DNA of 64,000 nucleotides, taken from assembly GCA_965279565.1 (NCBI GenBank), contig OZ257249.1, forward strand, positions 1,736,001-1,800,000, in the 5' to 3' direction. Below are positions 20,183 to 29,380 of the stretch, one piece after another. The notes under the pieces are model-generated. The model had not been told where the DNA came from. It worked only from the letters and a program-made list of their open reading frames with translations, and ran no database searches. The stretch's first letter is position 1, and every line of letters begins with the position of its first letter. Both the position numbers and the translations under genes were made by a program. This stretch comes from Tagaea sp965279565 (lineage in GTDB: Bacteria; Pseudomonadota; Alphaproteobacteria; CACIAM-22H2).

Positions 20183-20624
20183 AGGCTGCGACGACCCGGT
20201 GCTGTCGGCGCGGCTGGCGGCACCCGCACGCGTGCTGCTCGTCGTCGCCGTCGCGCTGATCGATTCCGACGGGCGCGTGCTGCTGGCACGCCGGCCGCCC
20301 GGCAAGGCGATGGCCGGCCTGTGGGAATTTCCCGGCGGCAAGGTCGCCGAGGGCGAGACGCCGGAAGCCGCCCTCGTGCGCGAGCTGCACGAGGAGCTGG
20401 GCCTCGATCTTTCGCATGCGTGCCTCGCACCGCTGACCTTCGCGTCGCACCGCTACGACGAGTTCCACCTGCTGATGCCTCTCTACGCGGCGCGCAACTG
20501 GAAGGGCATCGCGCAGCCCCGCGAAGGGCAGGAGCTTGCGTGGGTGCGGCCGAACCGGCTTTCCGAATATCCGATGCCGCCGGCGGACGTGCCGCTGGTG
20601 GCGATGCTGCGCGACCTACTTTAG
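20163..20624 (+). CDS. mutT: Nudix hydrolase, MutT type (8-oxo-dGTP diphosphatase)
   Basis: A 153-residue protein with a full Nudix box (GGKVAEG, then REL and EELGL, about 59-80). The preceding LLARRPPGKAMAGLWEFPGG block is characteristic of MutT, which removes oxidised dGTP from the nucleotide pool. The ATG lies inside argJ (20-base overlap), and an argJ-mutT order is frequent in alphaproteobacteria. The stop overlaps the tail of the convergent methyltransferase gene by 9 bases. Confidence 0.9.
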   Translation: MAATGAEGCDDPVLSARLAAPARVLLVVAVALIDSDGRVLLARRPPGKAMAGLWEFPGGKVAEGETPEAALVRELHEELGLDLSHACLAPLTFASHRYDEFHLLMPLYAARNWKGIAQPREGQELAWVRPNRLSEYPMPPADVPLVAMLRDLL

Positions 20625-21530
20625 CGGCGTGGGCCGCACGTCGAGCGCGTCGGCGAGCCGGTGGACGGCGCTGCCGGGCCGGAGCGCCTTGGGCTGGCTC
20701 GCATGCGGGGCCCATGCGGTCAGGTTCACGACCTGGAACGTCGCCGGCATCCGGCCGGCCTCGGCGAACTGGTCCTCGTAGATCGCCGCCGCGCGCAGCA
20801 GGGTCGAGCGCCGCGTGAAATCCTTGCGCCGCTCGACGATGGCGTTCGCCTCGCCCATGCCGCGCAGGTCGCGCATCAGGTCGAGCGCGTTCTCGTAGGA
20901 AACCGTGATCGTGTCGGCGTCGACGACGGGCAGCGCGAAGCCCGCGCGCTGCAGCAGCGCACCCGCATCGCGCACGTCGGCGAAGGGCGATACGCGCGGA
21001 CCGGCACCGCCGGTCTCGGCCATCTCCGCCTCGACCAGCGCATGGCGCAGTTCGACCAGCGTCTCGCCGCCGAGGATGGCGGCCAGGAAAAGCCCGTCGG
21101 GCTTCAGCGCGCGGCGCGCCTGCAGCAGCGCGCCCGGCAGGTCGTTGGTCCAGTGCAGCGACAGGCAGCTCACGATCAGGTCGAAGCTGGCGTCGGCGAA
21201 GGGCAGGAACTCCTCGTCCGCGACCGCGACGAGGCGCGCGGGCCCGCCGGTGCAGGGGCGTGCGCGCGCGGCCTTCATCATCGTGCTCGACAGGTCGCAC
21301 TGCACGATCGTCTCGATGCCGTCGCGCGCGGCGAGCAGCGGGGCAAGCACGCCGGTGCGCGCACCCAGGTCGAGCACGCGCGGGAAATCGCGCGCGACAT
21401 CGTCGAGCCGTTCGACCAGACGCTCCGCGACTTCCTGGAAAAGGAAATCGTGATCCGCGAAATGGCGCGCCGCGCGGTCGCGATGGCGACGCACGGTGCG
21501 GCGGTCGAAGACGGAGATCGGGCTACCCAT
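20616..21530 (-). CDS. SAM-dependent methyltransferase, NDUFAF5/BioC-like
   Basis: A 304-residue class I methyltransferase. The SAM loop is VLDLGARTGVLAP (about 50-62), motif II is FDLIVSCLSLHWTNDLPGAL, and LKPDGLFLAAILGGETLVELR follows. SLHWTNDLP and the GGETL segment are typical of the alphaproteobacterial relatives of mitochondrial NDUFAF5 (complex I assembly) rather than true BioC. The start MGSPISVFDRR fits the family. It is divergent from comF. Confidence 0.85.
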   Translation of the reverse strand: MGSPISVFDRRTVRRHRDRAARHFADHDFLFQEVAERLVERLDDVARDFPRVLDLGARTGVLAPLLAARDGIETIVQCDLSSTMMKAARARPCTGGPARLVAVADEEFLPFADASFDLIVSCLSLHWTNDLPGALLQARRALKPDGLFLAAILGGETLVELRHALVEAEMAETGGAGPRVSPFADVRDAGALLQRAGFALPVVDADTITVSYENALDLMRDLRGMGEANAIVERRKDFTRRSTLLRAAAIYEDQFAEAGRMPATFQVVNLTAWAPHASQPKALRPGSAVHRLADALDVRPTPLK

Positions 21531-21645
21531 GACCAGAGTGGTAGCGCGTTTCCCGCGCGCGGGAAACCTTGCGCATACGCTCCGCACGATTGACTCGCGG
21601 GGGTGCCGCGTGCTGGCATCTTTGGCCGTGAATTTCGCCCGCCGG

Positions 21646-22398
21646 ATGTCCGAAATTTTTGCGCACGCCGCGCGCATCGGGCTCGATGCGGTTGTCCCGC
21701 CGACCTGTCTATCCTGCGAATGTATTGTCGCGTCGCCCGGCGGGCTGTGCGCGTCGTGCTGGCAACGGCTCGGCTGGATCGACCGGCCCTGGTGCGCGCG
21801 TTGCGGCACGCCGTTCGCGGCCGACACGAATCGCGGTGCGGTGGATGCGATCTGTGCCGCGTGCCTTGCGGAGCGCTCGCCGCTCGCGAAGATCCGCGCG
21901 GCGCTGCGCTACGACGATGCCAGCCGCAACCTCGTTCTCGGCTTCAAGCATGCCGACCGCACGCACGCCGCTCCGTTCTTCGGCAAGTGGTTGGCGCGCG
22001 CAGGCGCCGACGCGCTCGACGGTGCGGACCTGCTGGTGCCTGTGCCGCTGCACTGGACGCGGCTGGTCTGGCGCCGGTTCAACCAGTCCGCCCTGCTGGC
22101 GCACGCCCTGGCCCGCGAAAGCGGCGTGCCCTGCCTGCCCGACCTGCTGGTGCGCGCGCGGCGCACGCCGATCCAGGGCATGCTCGGCCGGCTGCAGCGC
22201 CAGCGCAATGTCCGCCGGGCCTTCGCGGTCCGCCCGCGTCTGGCCGCCCGCGTGAAAGGGGCGCGGATCGTGCTGGTCGACGACGTGCTGACGACCGGGG
22301 CGACGCTGGCCGAGTGCGCGCGCACGCTGCGCCGGGCCGGGGCGGCCGAAATCCGGGCGGTAACCTTGGCCCGCGTCGTGCTTCTGGCTGATATGTGA
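21646..22398 (+). CDS. comF: ComF family phosphoribosyltransferase-like protein
   Basis: A 250-residue protein with an N-terminal zinc-ribbon region (CLSCECIV, CASCW, CARCGTPF and CAAC Cys pairs, about 22-82) and a C-terminal PRTase fold ending in the nucleotide loop VLVDDVLTTGAT. ComF aids DNA uptake in competent bacteria; in alphaproteobacteria the in vivo role is less clear. The ATG at 21646 gives a normal family start. Earlier in-frame GTG (21610) and ATG (21496) codons exist, the latter overlapping the divergent methyltransferase start. Confidence 0.88.
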   Translation: MSEIFAHAARIGLDAVVPPTCLSCECIVASPGGLCASCWQRLGWIDRPWCARCGTPFAADTNRGAVDAICAACLAERSPLAKIRAALRYDDASRNLVLGFKHADRTHAAPFFGKWLARAGADALDGADLLVPVPLHWTRLVWRRFNQSALLAHALARESGVPCLPDLLVRARRTPIQGMLGRLQRQRNVRRAFAVRPRLAARVKGARIVLVDDVLTTGATLAECARTLRRAGAAEIRAVTLARVVLLADM

Positions 22399-22473
22399 GG
22401 CCGGGCAGGGGTGGAAGTCGGCTCCCGGCACGGCTATTCTTGCAGGCGTTCGTTTCCAGGGAGTTTCCTTGCG

Positions 22474-22731
22474 ATGGCGGCCAAGATCGAGATCTACACC
22501 AGCCCGTTCTGCGGCTACTGCGCGCGCGCCAAGCGCCTGCTGTCGTCCAAGGGCGTGTCGTTCGCCGAGTACGACGTGCTCGCCGATCCCTCGCTGCGCC
22601 CGACGATGGAAGCGCGCGCCAACGGCGGCTCGACGGTTCCGCAGATCTTCATCGACGGCAAGCATGTGGGCGGGTGCGACGACATCTACGCGCTCGACGC
22701 GGCCGGCAAGCTCGACCCGCTTCTGGCCTAG
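22474..22731 (+). CDS. grxC: Glutaredoxin 3 (GrxC family)
   Basis: An 85-residue thiol-disulfide oxidoreductase using glutathione. The active site is CGYC (residues 14-17) in a TSPFCGYCARAK context, followed by STVPQIFIDGKHVGGCDD, which holds the cis-proline and glutathione-binding residues. The first two genes of the comF-grxC pair read in the same direction with a 75-base gap. Its TAG stop shares bases with the stop of the opposite methyltransferase gene. Confidence 0.95.
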   Translation: MAAKIEIYTSPFCGYCARAKRLLSSKGVSFAEYDVLADPSLRPTMEARANGGSTVPQIFIDGKHVGGCDDIYALDAAGKLDPLLA

Positions 22732-23255
22732 CGCCGCACGGCCGCGACGCGCTGGATGATCGCCGGGCGCGGCACTTCGACATACAGGTGTTCGTAGGCG
22801 ACGACCGCGAGGTCGGGCAGCGCCAGCGTCAGCAGTTCGTTGTCGGCGAGCAGGAAATCGGGATTGCTCGGCTTGCCGTAGCGCTCGTTGCCGCGCGCGA
22901 ACGTCTCGTAGATCAGCACGCCACCCGGGCCGACCGAAGCGCGCAGGGTGGCGAAGAGCGGCCGGTGCAGATAGTTCGTCACGACGATCCCGGCGAAACG
23001 CCGGCCAGCGAGCGGCCAGGGCGAGCCGTCCTCGAGATCGGCGGCGATCGTCTCGACCCCGGCAAGACCGGCCAGCGCCGACACGTCCCGATCGACCGCG
23101 ACGACCGGATGGCCGCGCCCGGCGAAAAAGCGGGCATGCCGCCCGCCGCCTGCCGCAAGGTCGAGCACCGGTCCGCCTTCCGGCACCAGCCCGGCATGGG
23201 TGCGGACCCAGGCCGATGCTTCGCCCGGTCCATGGGGGGAATTCGCGTGCGTCAC
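22728..23255 (-). CDS. Class I SAM-dependent methyltransferase (unassigned)
   Basis: A 175-residue protein starting at GTG 23255 (MTHANSPHGPGEA). The SAM-binding loop is VLDLAAGGGRHARFFAGRG (about 30-48), with VVAVDRD as the acidic ribose contact. The later GGVLIYETFARGNERYGKP block is common in small TehB-like or uncharacterised methyltransferases of alphaproteobacteria. The substrate is unknown. It is divergent from the DUF1178 gene with 40 bases between starts, and convergent with grxC with overlapping stops. Confidence 0.78.
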   Translation of the reverse strand: MTHANSPHGPGEASAWVRTHAGLVPEGGPVLDLAAGGGRHARFFAGRGHPVVAVDRDVSALAGLAGVETIAADLEDGSPWPLAGRRFAGIVVTNYLHRPLFATLRASVGPGGVLIYETFARGNERYGKPSNPDFLLADNELLTLALPDLAVVAYEHLYVEVPRPAIIQRVAAVRR

Positions 23256-23295
23256 CCGGCTTGCCTTCGCTCCCGTTCGGTCCCAAATATAGGGA

Positions 23296-23763
23296 ATGAT
23301 CGTCTTCAACCTGCAATGCCACAAGGGGCACGGCTTCGAAAGCTGGTTCAAGGACGGGGCGGCTTTCGAGCGCCAGTCCAAGCGCGGCCTCGTGGAATGC
23401 CCGGCCTGCGGCTCGACCAAGGTCTCGAAGGGCCTGATGGCGCCGCGCCTTTCCGGCACGAAGAAGTCGCGCAAGGCCCCGGCGGTTCCGGCACAGGTGC
23501 CCGCACAGGCCGCGATGGGTAGCGATCCGGCGGTTGCCAAGGCGGTCGAGCTCCACAAGGAACTCGCCAAGCTGCGCGCGCATGTCGAGAAGAACTTCGA
23601 GCATGTCGGCGACAAGTTCGCCGAGGAAGCGCGCAAGATCCATTACGGCGAGACCGAGCACCGCGACATCTACGGCGAGGCGAGCAACGAAGACGCCGAA
23701 GCGCTGGCAGAAGAGGGCGTGCAGGTCGCGCGCATCCCGTGGGTGCGCGGCAACGACGCGTGA
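23296..23763 (+). CDS. DUF1178 family protein
   Basis: A 155-residue protein opening MIVFNLQCHKGHGFESWF with a second pair CPACGS (about 35-40). The two Cys pairs suggest a small zinc-ribbon-like head. A variable linker and a charged helical C-terminal part follow, ending in the family block KIHYGETEHRDIYGEA. The family is widespread in proteobacteria and has no defined function. Confidence 0.88.
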   Translation: MIVFNLQCHKGHGFESWFKDGAAFERQSKRGLVECPACGSTKVSKGLMAPRLSGTKKSRKAPAVPAQVPAQAAMGSDPAVAKAVELHKELAKLRAHVEKNFEHVGDKFAEEARKIHYGETEHRDIYGEASNEDAEALAEEGVQVARIPWVRGNDA

Positions 23764-23769
23764 GTGCCG

Positions 23770-24531
23770 CTAGGCCTTCACCGCGAAGGCCATGTAATTG
23801 ACGTCGAGATCGCGGTCGAGCTTCCAGGTGTCGAGGATCGGGTTGTAGGCCACACCGGTCATGTGCGTGACCGCGAGGCCGGGTGCGCGCAGCGCGTCGC
23901 TGACCTCGCCCGGACGCACGAACTTCTTCCATTCATGCGTGCCGCGCGGCAGCCAGCCCAGCACGTATTCCGCACCGACGATCGCCAGCAGGAACGCCTT
24001 GGGTGTGCGGTTGAGCGTGGCGACGAGCATCGCCCCGCCTTGCCGCACGAGCCTTCCGCAATCGCCCAGGAAGTCGCCCGGATCGGCCACGTGCTCGACG
24101 ACTTCGAGCGACAGCACCGCATCGAACACTTCGCCCGCCGCGACGAGGCTTTCGGCCGTGGTGTGGCGATAGTCGATCGCAAGTCCCATGCGCGCGGCAT
24201 GTGTGGATGCAATCCCGATATTGCGCGCCGACGCGTCGATCGCGACGACCGTGGCCCCCAGCCTTGCCATCGGCTCGGCGACCAGCCCGCCGCCGCAGCC
24301 GATATCCAGCACGCGCAGCCCCGCCAGCGGCTTGGCCGCCAGCGGATCGCGGCCGAAATGCTGGGCCAGCCGGTCGCGGATATAGGTCAGGCGGACCGGG
24401 TTGAACTTGTGCAGCGGACGGAATTTTCCGGTCGGGTCCCACCATTCCTCGGCCATCGCGGCGAAGCGTGCGACTTCGGCGGGATCCACGCTGGGGCCGG
24501 TTGCGGCGTCGAGGGCGGGCGACTGGGTCAA
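23770..24531 (-). CDS. ubiG: Ubiquinone biosynthesis O-methyltransferase UbiG
   Basis: A 253-residue methyltransferase performing both O-methylations of ubiquinone synthesis. Landmarks are FAAMAEEWWDPTGKFRPLHKF (family signature, split here as FAAMAEEWWD and GKFRPLHKFNP), VLDIGCGGGLVAEPMARLG, and YNPILDTWKLDRDLDVNYM at the C-terminus. A TTG start at 24531 is chosen because it gives the usual length; the next in-frame upstream start (24621) would add 30 non-homologous residues. It is divergent from lysC. Confidence 0.93.
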   Translation of the reverse strand: MTQSPALDAATGPSVDPAEVARFAAMAEEWWDPTGKFRPLHKFNPVRLTYIRDRLAQHFGRDPLAAKPLAGLRVLDIGCGGGLVAEPMARLGATVVAIDASARNIGIASTHAARMGLAIDYRHTTAESLVAAGEVFDAVLSLEVVEHVADPGDFLGDCGRLVRQGGAMLVATLNRTPKAFLLAIVGAEYVLGWLPRGTHEWKKFVRPGEVSDALRAPGLAVTHMTGVAYNPILDTWKLDRDLDVNYMAFAVKA

Positions 24532-24569
24532 GGGCGGCAGGCTCCGGTGCAAAAAAATCGAGCGCGAAC

Positions 24570-24598
24570 TTGCCCTGTCCGCGCCAAGACAGTAGATA
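24570..24598 (+). promoter_or_regulatory. Putative sigma-70 promoter of the lysC operon
   Basis: TTGCCC at 24570-24575 and TAGATA at 24593-24598 with a 17-base spacer, about 90 bases upstream of the lysC start in the only non-coding gap before this operon. Confidence 0.4.
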
Positions 24599-24689
24599 TG
24601 GCGCGCTTTGCGGGCGGGCAATGGGGAATGCGACGATACTTTCCCAAGCCCATGTCCGGAAAGGCATTTCTCGAAAGGCGAAGGGGACT

Positions 24690-25910
24690 ATGGCACGCCT
24701 GGTACTGAAGTTCGGCGGGACGTCGGTCGCGAATGTGGAACGCATCCGCAACGTCGCCGCGCGCGTCAAGCGCGAGGTCGAGGCCGGCAACGAAGTCGCG
24801 GTCGTGGTGTCGGCCATGTCGGGGCAGACGAACCAGCTCGTCGCGTGGGTCAACGAGATCTCGAAATTCTACGATCCGCGCGAGTACGACGCGGTCGTGT
24901 CGACGGGCGAGCAGGTGACGAGCGGGCTCACGGCCCTCGCCCTCCAGCAGCTCGGCCTCAAGGCGCGCTCGTGGCAGGGCTGGCAGATCGCGCTGCGCAC
25001 GGATTCGACGCACTCCAAGGCGCGCATCGAGAGCATCGACACCGACGAGCTCGACCGCGCGATGAAGGCGGGCGAGGTCGCCGTCATTTCCGGCTTCCAG
25101 GGCCTGACCGACGACAACCGCGTGACGACGCTGGGGCGCGGCGGGTCCGACACGTCCGCGGTGGCGCTGGCGGCCGCACTGAAAGCCGACCGCTGCGATA
25201 TCTACACCGACGTCGACGGTGTCTACACGTGCGATCCGCGGATCGTCACGAAGGCGCGCAAGCTCGACAAGATCACGTACGAAGAGATGCTCGAGATGGC
25301 CTCGCTGGGTGCGAAAGTGCTCCAGACGCGGTCGGTCGAGCTGGCCATGAACCACCGCGTGCGCGTGCAGGTCCTCTCCAGCTTCGAGGACAAGCCGGGC
25401 ACGATGGTCGTCGACGAGGAAGAGATCGTGGAAAAGCAAGTCGTCAGCGGGATCGCCTACAGCCGGGACGAGGCCAAGGTGACCCTTACCAAGGTGGCCG
25501 ACCGTCCGGGCGTGGCCGCCGCCATCTTCGGCCCCCTGGCCGACGCCGCCATCAACGTGGACATGATCGTCCAGAACATCTCGGACGACGGCAAGGCCAC
25601 CGACATGACGTTCACGGTCGGCAAGGCCGACCTCGACCGCTGCGTGAAGCTGCTGATGGACCAGAAGTCCAAGCTCGGCTTCGCCGACCTGAAGCCCGAT
25701 CCCAACGTGGTGAAGGTCTCGGTGATCGGCGTGGGCATGCGCAGCCATGCCGGCGTGGCGCTGGCGATGTTCCGCACGCTCGCCGCCAAGGGCATCAACA
25801 TCCAGGTCATCTCGACGTCGGAGATCAAGATCTCCGTGCTGATCGACGAGCAGTACCTGGAGCTCGCCCTTCGCGCGCTGCACACGGCCTACGAGCTCGA
25901 CGCCGCATGA
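24690..25910 (+). CDS. lysC: Aspartate kinase
   Basis: A 406-residue enzyme phosphorylating aspartate, the entry to lysine, threonine and methionine synthesis. The kinase domain starts at once with KFGGTSVANVERI (7-19) and includes VVSTGEQV and TTLGRGGSDTSAVAL. Two ACT domains follow (about 265-400), with VADRPGVAAAIFGPLADAAI in the first. This is the short mono-functional, amino-acid-regulated type. The stop overlaps the next start (ATGA), which ties it to the nitronate-monooxygenase-like gene and ptsP. Confidence 0.97.
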   Translation: MARLVLKFGGTSVANVERIRNVAARVKREVEAGNEVAVVVSAMSGQTNQLVAWVNEISKFYDPREYDAVVSTGEQVTSGLTALALQQLGLKARSWQGWQIALRTDSTHSKARIESIDTDELDRAMKAGEVAVISGFQGLTDDNRVTTLGRGGSDTSAVALAAALKADRCDIYTDVDGVYTCDPRIVTKARKLDKITYEEMLEMASLGAKVLQTRSVELAMNHRVRVQVLSSFEDKPGTMVVDEEEIVEKQVVSGIAYSRDEAKVTLTKVADRPGVAAAIFGPLADAAINVDMIVQNISDDGKATDMTFTVGKADLDRCVKLLMDQKSKLGFADLKPDPNVVKVSVIGVGMRSHAGVALAMFRTLAAKGINIQVISTSEIKISVLIDEQYLELALRALHTAYELDAA

Positions 25911-26965
25911 ACGACGTCGCCGCCACCGCCCGCAGCACCGCCGCCCGCCGGCTCGACCGGCTGTGGGCGCGCGGGCGCACGCTGCTCGGCACGCGGCACG
26001 CGATCATGGGCGGGGCGATGACGTGGGTTTCCGAGCGCAACCTCGTCGCGGCGATCTCGAACGCGGGCGGCTTCGGCGTGCTCGCCTGCGGCTCGATGAA
26101 GCCCGAGATGCTGGCGGCCGAGATCGCCGCGACGAAGAAGCTGACCGACAAACCCTTCGGCGTGAACCTGATCGTCATGCACCCGCAGCTTTCCGAGCTG
26201 GCGCAGGTGTGCCTCGACGCGGGCGTGAGCCACGTCGTGCTCGCCGGCGGCATGCCGCCGGGCGAGATCATCAAGAAACTGAAGGACGGCGGCGCGAAGG
26301 TGATCGCGTTCGCCCCCGCACTGGTCATCGGCAAGAAGCTCGTGCGCTCGGGCGTCGACGGGCTGGTGATCGAAGGCATGGAGGCGGGCGGGCATATCGG
26401 TGCCGTGTCCACCGCGGTGCTGGCACAGGAGATCCTGCCCGCGATCCGCGAAGTCCCGATCTTCGTCGCCGGCGGGATCGGCCGCGGCGAGGCGATCCTG
26501 TCGTTCCTCGAGATGGGGGCGGCCGGCGTGCAGCTCGGTACGCGCTTCGTGTGCGCGCGCGAGTGCGTGGCGCATCCCGCTTTCAAGAAGGCCTTCATCC
26601 GCGCTTCGGCGCGCGACGCGGTCCCCTCGGTGCAGCTCGATCCGCGCTTCCCGGTGATCCCGGTGCGCGCACTCGCCAACAAGGCGACGGTCGAGTTCAA
26701 CGCCACGCAGCGCGAGGTCGCCGCCAAGGTCGACCGCGGCGAACTCGACATGAAGGCCGCCCAGCTCGAGATCGAGCATTACTGGGCCGGCGCCCTGCGC
26801 CGTGCCGCCGTCGACGGCGACGTCGAGAACGGCTCGCTGATGGCCGGCCAGTCGGTCGGCATGGTCACGCGCGAGCAGACGACCGCCGAGATCGTCGACG
26901 AACTGGTCGGACAGGCGCTCGACTCGCTGGTGGCGCGCGAAAGCGAAGCGGCGGGAGCCGCCTGA
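25907..26965 (+). CDS. Nitronate monooxygenase family FMN protein (2-nitropropane dioxygenase-like)
   Basis: A 352-residue TIM-barrel flavoprotein. Visible are IMGGAMTWVSERNLVAAISNAGGFG (family start, about 33-57), VLAGGMPPGEIIKKL, EGMEAGGHIG with the FMN loop and candidate catalytic His, VAGGIGRGEAILSFLEMGA and VQLGTRFVCARE. Members oxidise nitronates or act as enoyl-ACP or other FMN oxidoreductases; the substrate here is unknown. A C-terminal SLMAGQSVGMV block is usual. It is bound to lysC (ATGA overlap) and to ptsP (TGATG), so all three are made together. Confidence 0.85.
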   Translation: MNDVAATARSTAARRLDRLWARGRTLLGTRHAIMGGAMTWVSERNLVAAISNAGGFGVLACGSMKPEMLAAEIAATKKLTDKPFGVNLIVMHPQLSELAQVCLDAGVSHVVLAGGMPPGEIIKKLKDGGAKVIAFAPALVIGKKLVRSGVDGLVIEGMEAGGHIGAVSTAVLAQEILPAIREVPIFVAGGIGRGEAILSFLEMGAAGVQLGTRFVCARECVAHPAFKKAFIRASARDAVPSVQLDPRFPVIPVRALANKATVEFNATQREVAAKVDRGELDMKAAQLEIEHYWAGALRRAAVDGDVENGSLMAGQSVGMVTREQTTAEIVDELVGQALDSLVARESEAAGAA

Positions 26966-29238
26966 TGGATACGGCGCTCGGGCCCGGTGCGACGCGCCGA
27001 CTGCTCAAGCGCCTGCGCGACATGATGGCGGCGGCGGGGAGTGCGCAGCAGCGCCTCGACCGCATCGTCAAGATCATCGCCGCCGACCTGATCGCCGAAG
27101 TGTGCTCGGCCTACGTGATGCGCGCGGGCCAGGTGCTCGAGCTGTTCGCCACCGAAGGCCTCAACCAGGATGCCGTCCACAAGACGCGCCTGCGCGTGGG
27201 TGAAGGCATCGTGGGCGAGATCGCCCAGACTGCGCGCACGCTTGCGCTCTCCGACGCCCAGTCGCATCCGAACTTCGCCTACCGCCCGGAAACGGGCGAA
27301 GAGATCTACCATTCGATGCTCGGCGTGCCGATCCTGCGCGCGGGCCGCACGCTGGGCGTGCTGGTGCTGCAGAACCGGACCTACCGCGAATACACCGAGG
27401 AAGAGGCCGAGACCCTCCAGACCGTCGCGATGGTGCTGGCCGAACTCGTCGCGGGCGGCGAGCTCATCAGCCCCGAGGAGATGCTGCGCGGCGACGACGT
27501 GGGTCTGGGGGCGACCGAGCGTCTCGACGGGCTGAAGCTCAACGAGGGCATCGCCATCGGTAAAGTCGTGCTGCATCAGCCGCGCGTGACCGTGCGCCAG
27601 ATGGTCGCCGACGATCCGCAGGCCGAACTCAAGCGCCTGCGCGACGCGATGAGCGGCATGCGCGTGGACATCGACCGCATCTTCGAGACCTCCGGCCTCG
27701 TCGAGGGCGACGAGCGCTGGGAAATCCTCGAGACCTACCGGATGTTCGCCGAGGACCGCGGCTGGCTGCAGCGCATCTCGGAAGCGATCGAGACGGGCCT
27801 GACGGCCGAAGCGGCCGTGCAGAAGGTGCAGGAAGACAACCGCGCGCGCCTGACGCAGACGACCGATCCGTACCTGCGCGAACGCGTCGATGATTTCGAC
27901 GATCTCGCCAACCGCCTGATGCGCCATCTCTCGGGCGACCGGACGGCGGCCGATGCCGGCGACCTGCCCGACGACACGGTGCTCGTCGCGCGCAACCTGG
28001 GTCCCGCCGAGCTTCTCGAATACGACCGGCGCAAGCTCAAGGGCGTGGTGCTCGAGGAAGGCTCGCCAACGGCACACGTCTCGATCATCGCGCATGCGCT
28101 GGACCTGCCGATGGTCGGGCGCGTGAGCGGGCTGCTCGGCCGCGTGGAAGGCGGCGACGGCATCGTCGTCGACGGCATTTCAGGCCAGACGATCCTGCGG
28201 CCCAGCGACGACGTGCGCGACACGTTCGCGCTCGCCATCCGCCAGCGCGACGCGCTGCGCGAAGGCTATGCCGCGATCCGCAAGCTGCCGGCCGTCACGA
28301 AGGACGGCACGCCGGTCTCGCTCAACATGAACGCCGGACTCGTCATCGATGTCGACCATCTGGCCGACAGCGGGGCGGACGGGATCGGTCTCTACCGCAC
28401 CGAGATCCCGTTCATGATCCGCTCGAGCATGCCCGACGTCGTCGAGCAGACGGATCTCTACCGGCGCATCCTCGACCGGGCCGACGGGCGGCCGGTCGTG
28501 TTCCGCACGCTCGACATCGGCGGCGACAAGCTGCTGCCCTACATGGAGAACGTCGCGCAGGAAAATCCCGCGATGGGTTTCCGCGCGATCCGCCTGACGC
28601 TCGACCGGCCGGCGATCCTGCGCGAGCAGGTGCGCGGCCTGCTGCGCGCGGCCGGCGGCAGACGGCTCGACCTGATGTTCCCGATGGTCGCCGAGGTCGC
28701 CGAGTTCGACGCCGCGCGCGAGCTGGTCGAGATCGAGATCGCGCGCGAGCGCAAGCGCGGCCGCACGCTGCCGAGCCCGATCCACATGGGCACGATGATG
28801 GAAGTGCCCTCGCTCTACTGGCAGCTGCCGCAGCTGCTGAAGCGGGTGGATTTCCTGTCGGTCGGGTCCAACGACCTGCTGCAGTTCTTTTTCGCGTGCG
28901 ACCGGGGCAACCCGGAGCTTGCCGACCGCTACGACGCGCTGTCGCCGCCGGTCCTGCGCTTCCTGCGCGCGATCGCCGGCGAGTGCGAGGCGGCGGGCGT
29001 GCCGCTGACTTTGTGCGGCGACATCGCAAGCCGGCCGCTGGAGGCCATGGCCTTGATCGGAATAGGCTTTCGGCGGCTTTCGATGCCGTTCCCGGCGATC
29101 GGCCCGGTCAAGGCGATGGTCCGCAGCCTCGACCTGTCGCCGCTGGCGAAATATCTCGACGAGCTGACGAAGCTCGCCGATCACTCGGTTCGGAAAAAAT
29201 TGCTGAGTTTTGCGCGCGACCACAACATTCCAGTTTAA
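26965..29238 (+). CDS. ptsP: Phosphoenolpyruvate-protein phosphotransferase PtsP (EI-Ntr)
   Basis: A 757-residue first enzyme of the nitrogen-related phosphotransferase chain, handing phosphate from PEP to NPr. The N-terminal GAF domain (about 20-160) is the expected nitrogen/glutamine-sensing module. The swivelling domain has the phospho-accepting His in GSPTAHVSIIAHALDLP (about 365-381). The C-terminal PEP-binding barrel shows GIGLYRTEIPFM, FRTLDIGGDKLLPY, VGSNDLLQFFFACDR and LTLCGDIAS. Full length. The final gene of the lysC operon. Confidence 0.96.
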   Translation: MDTALGPGATRRLLKRLRDMMAAAGSAQQRLDRIVKIIAADLIAEVCSAYVMRAGQVLELFATEGLNQDAVHKTRLRVGEGIVGEIAQTARTLALSDAQSHPNFAYRPETGEEIYHSMLGVPILRAGRTLGVLVLQNRTYREYTEEEAETLQTVAMVLAELVAGGELISPEEMLRGDDVGLGATERLDGLKLNEGIAIGKVVLHQPRVTVRQMVADDPQAELKRLRDAMSGMRVDIDRIFETSGLVEGDERWEILETYRMFAEDRGWLQRISEAIETGLTAEAAVQKVQEDNRARLTQTTDPYLRERVDDFDDLANRLMRHLSGDRTAADAGDLPDDTVLVARNLGPAELLEYDRRKLKGVVLEEGSPTAHVSIIAHALDLPMVGRVSGLLGRVEGGDGIVVDGISGQTILRPSDDVRDTFALAIRQRDALREGYAAIRKLPAVTKDGTPVSLNMNAGLVIDVDHLADSGADGIGLYRTEIPFMIRSSMPDVVEQTDLYRRILDRADGRPVVFRTLDIGGDKLLPYMENVAQENPAMGFRAIRLTLDRPAILREQVRGLLRAAGGRRLDLMFPMVAEVAEFDAARELVEIEIARERKRGRTLPSPIHMGTMMEVPSLYWQLPQLLKRVDFLSVGSNDLLQFFFACDRGNPELADRYDALSPPVLRFLRAIAGECEAAGVPLTLCGDIASRPLEAMALIGIGFRRLSMPFPAIGPVKAMVRSLDLSPLAKYLDELTKLADHSVRKKLLSFARDHNIPV

Positions 29239-29309
29239 GGAAGGTTGATGATTGCGACTCGGACGCAATCCGGCAGCAGTTGTCGCGCCTGTCGCAATTT
29301 GCTAAACAC

Positions 29310-29328
29310 GTCAAGTGCTTGTCTTGAC
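29310..29328. promoter_or_regulatory. Inverted repeat upstream of the rodZ-like gene
   Basis: GTCAAG (29310-29315) and CTTGAC (29323-29328) separated by 7 bases, in the relatively AT-rich 142-base gap between ptsP and the rodZ-like gene. TTGACA at 29325-29330 overlaps its right arm and could be a -35 element, but no good -10 is seen 16-18 bases downstream. Confidence 0.25.
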
Positions 29329-29380
29329 AGCCCTGCGGTTCCGTCCGGGCAATCAGGACGATCCTTGGTTCGAGCGAGCG

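Noticed and set aside
24532..24621. ATG start for ubiG at 24621
   Set aside because: The 30 added residues do not resemble UbiG and run across the likely lysC promoter. The TTG at 24531 gives the family length.
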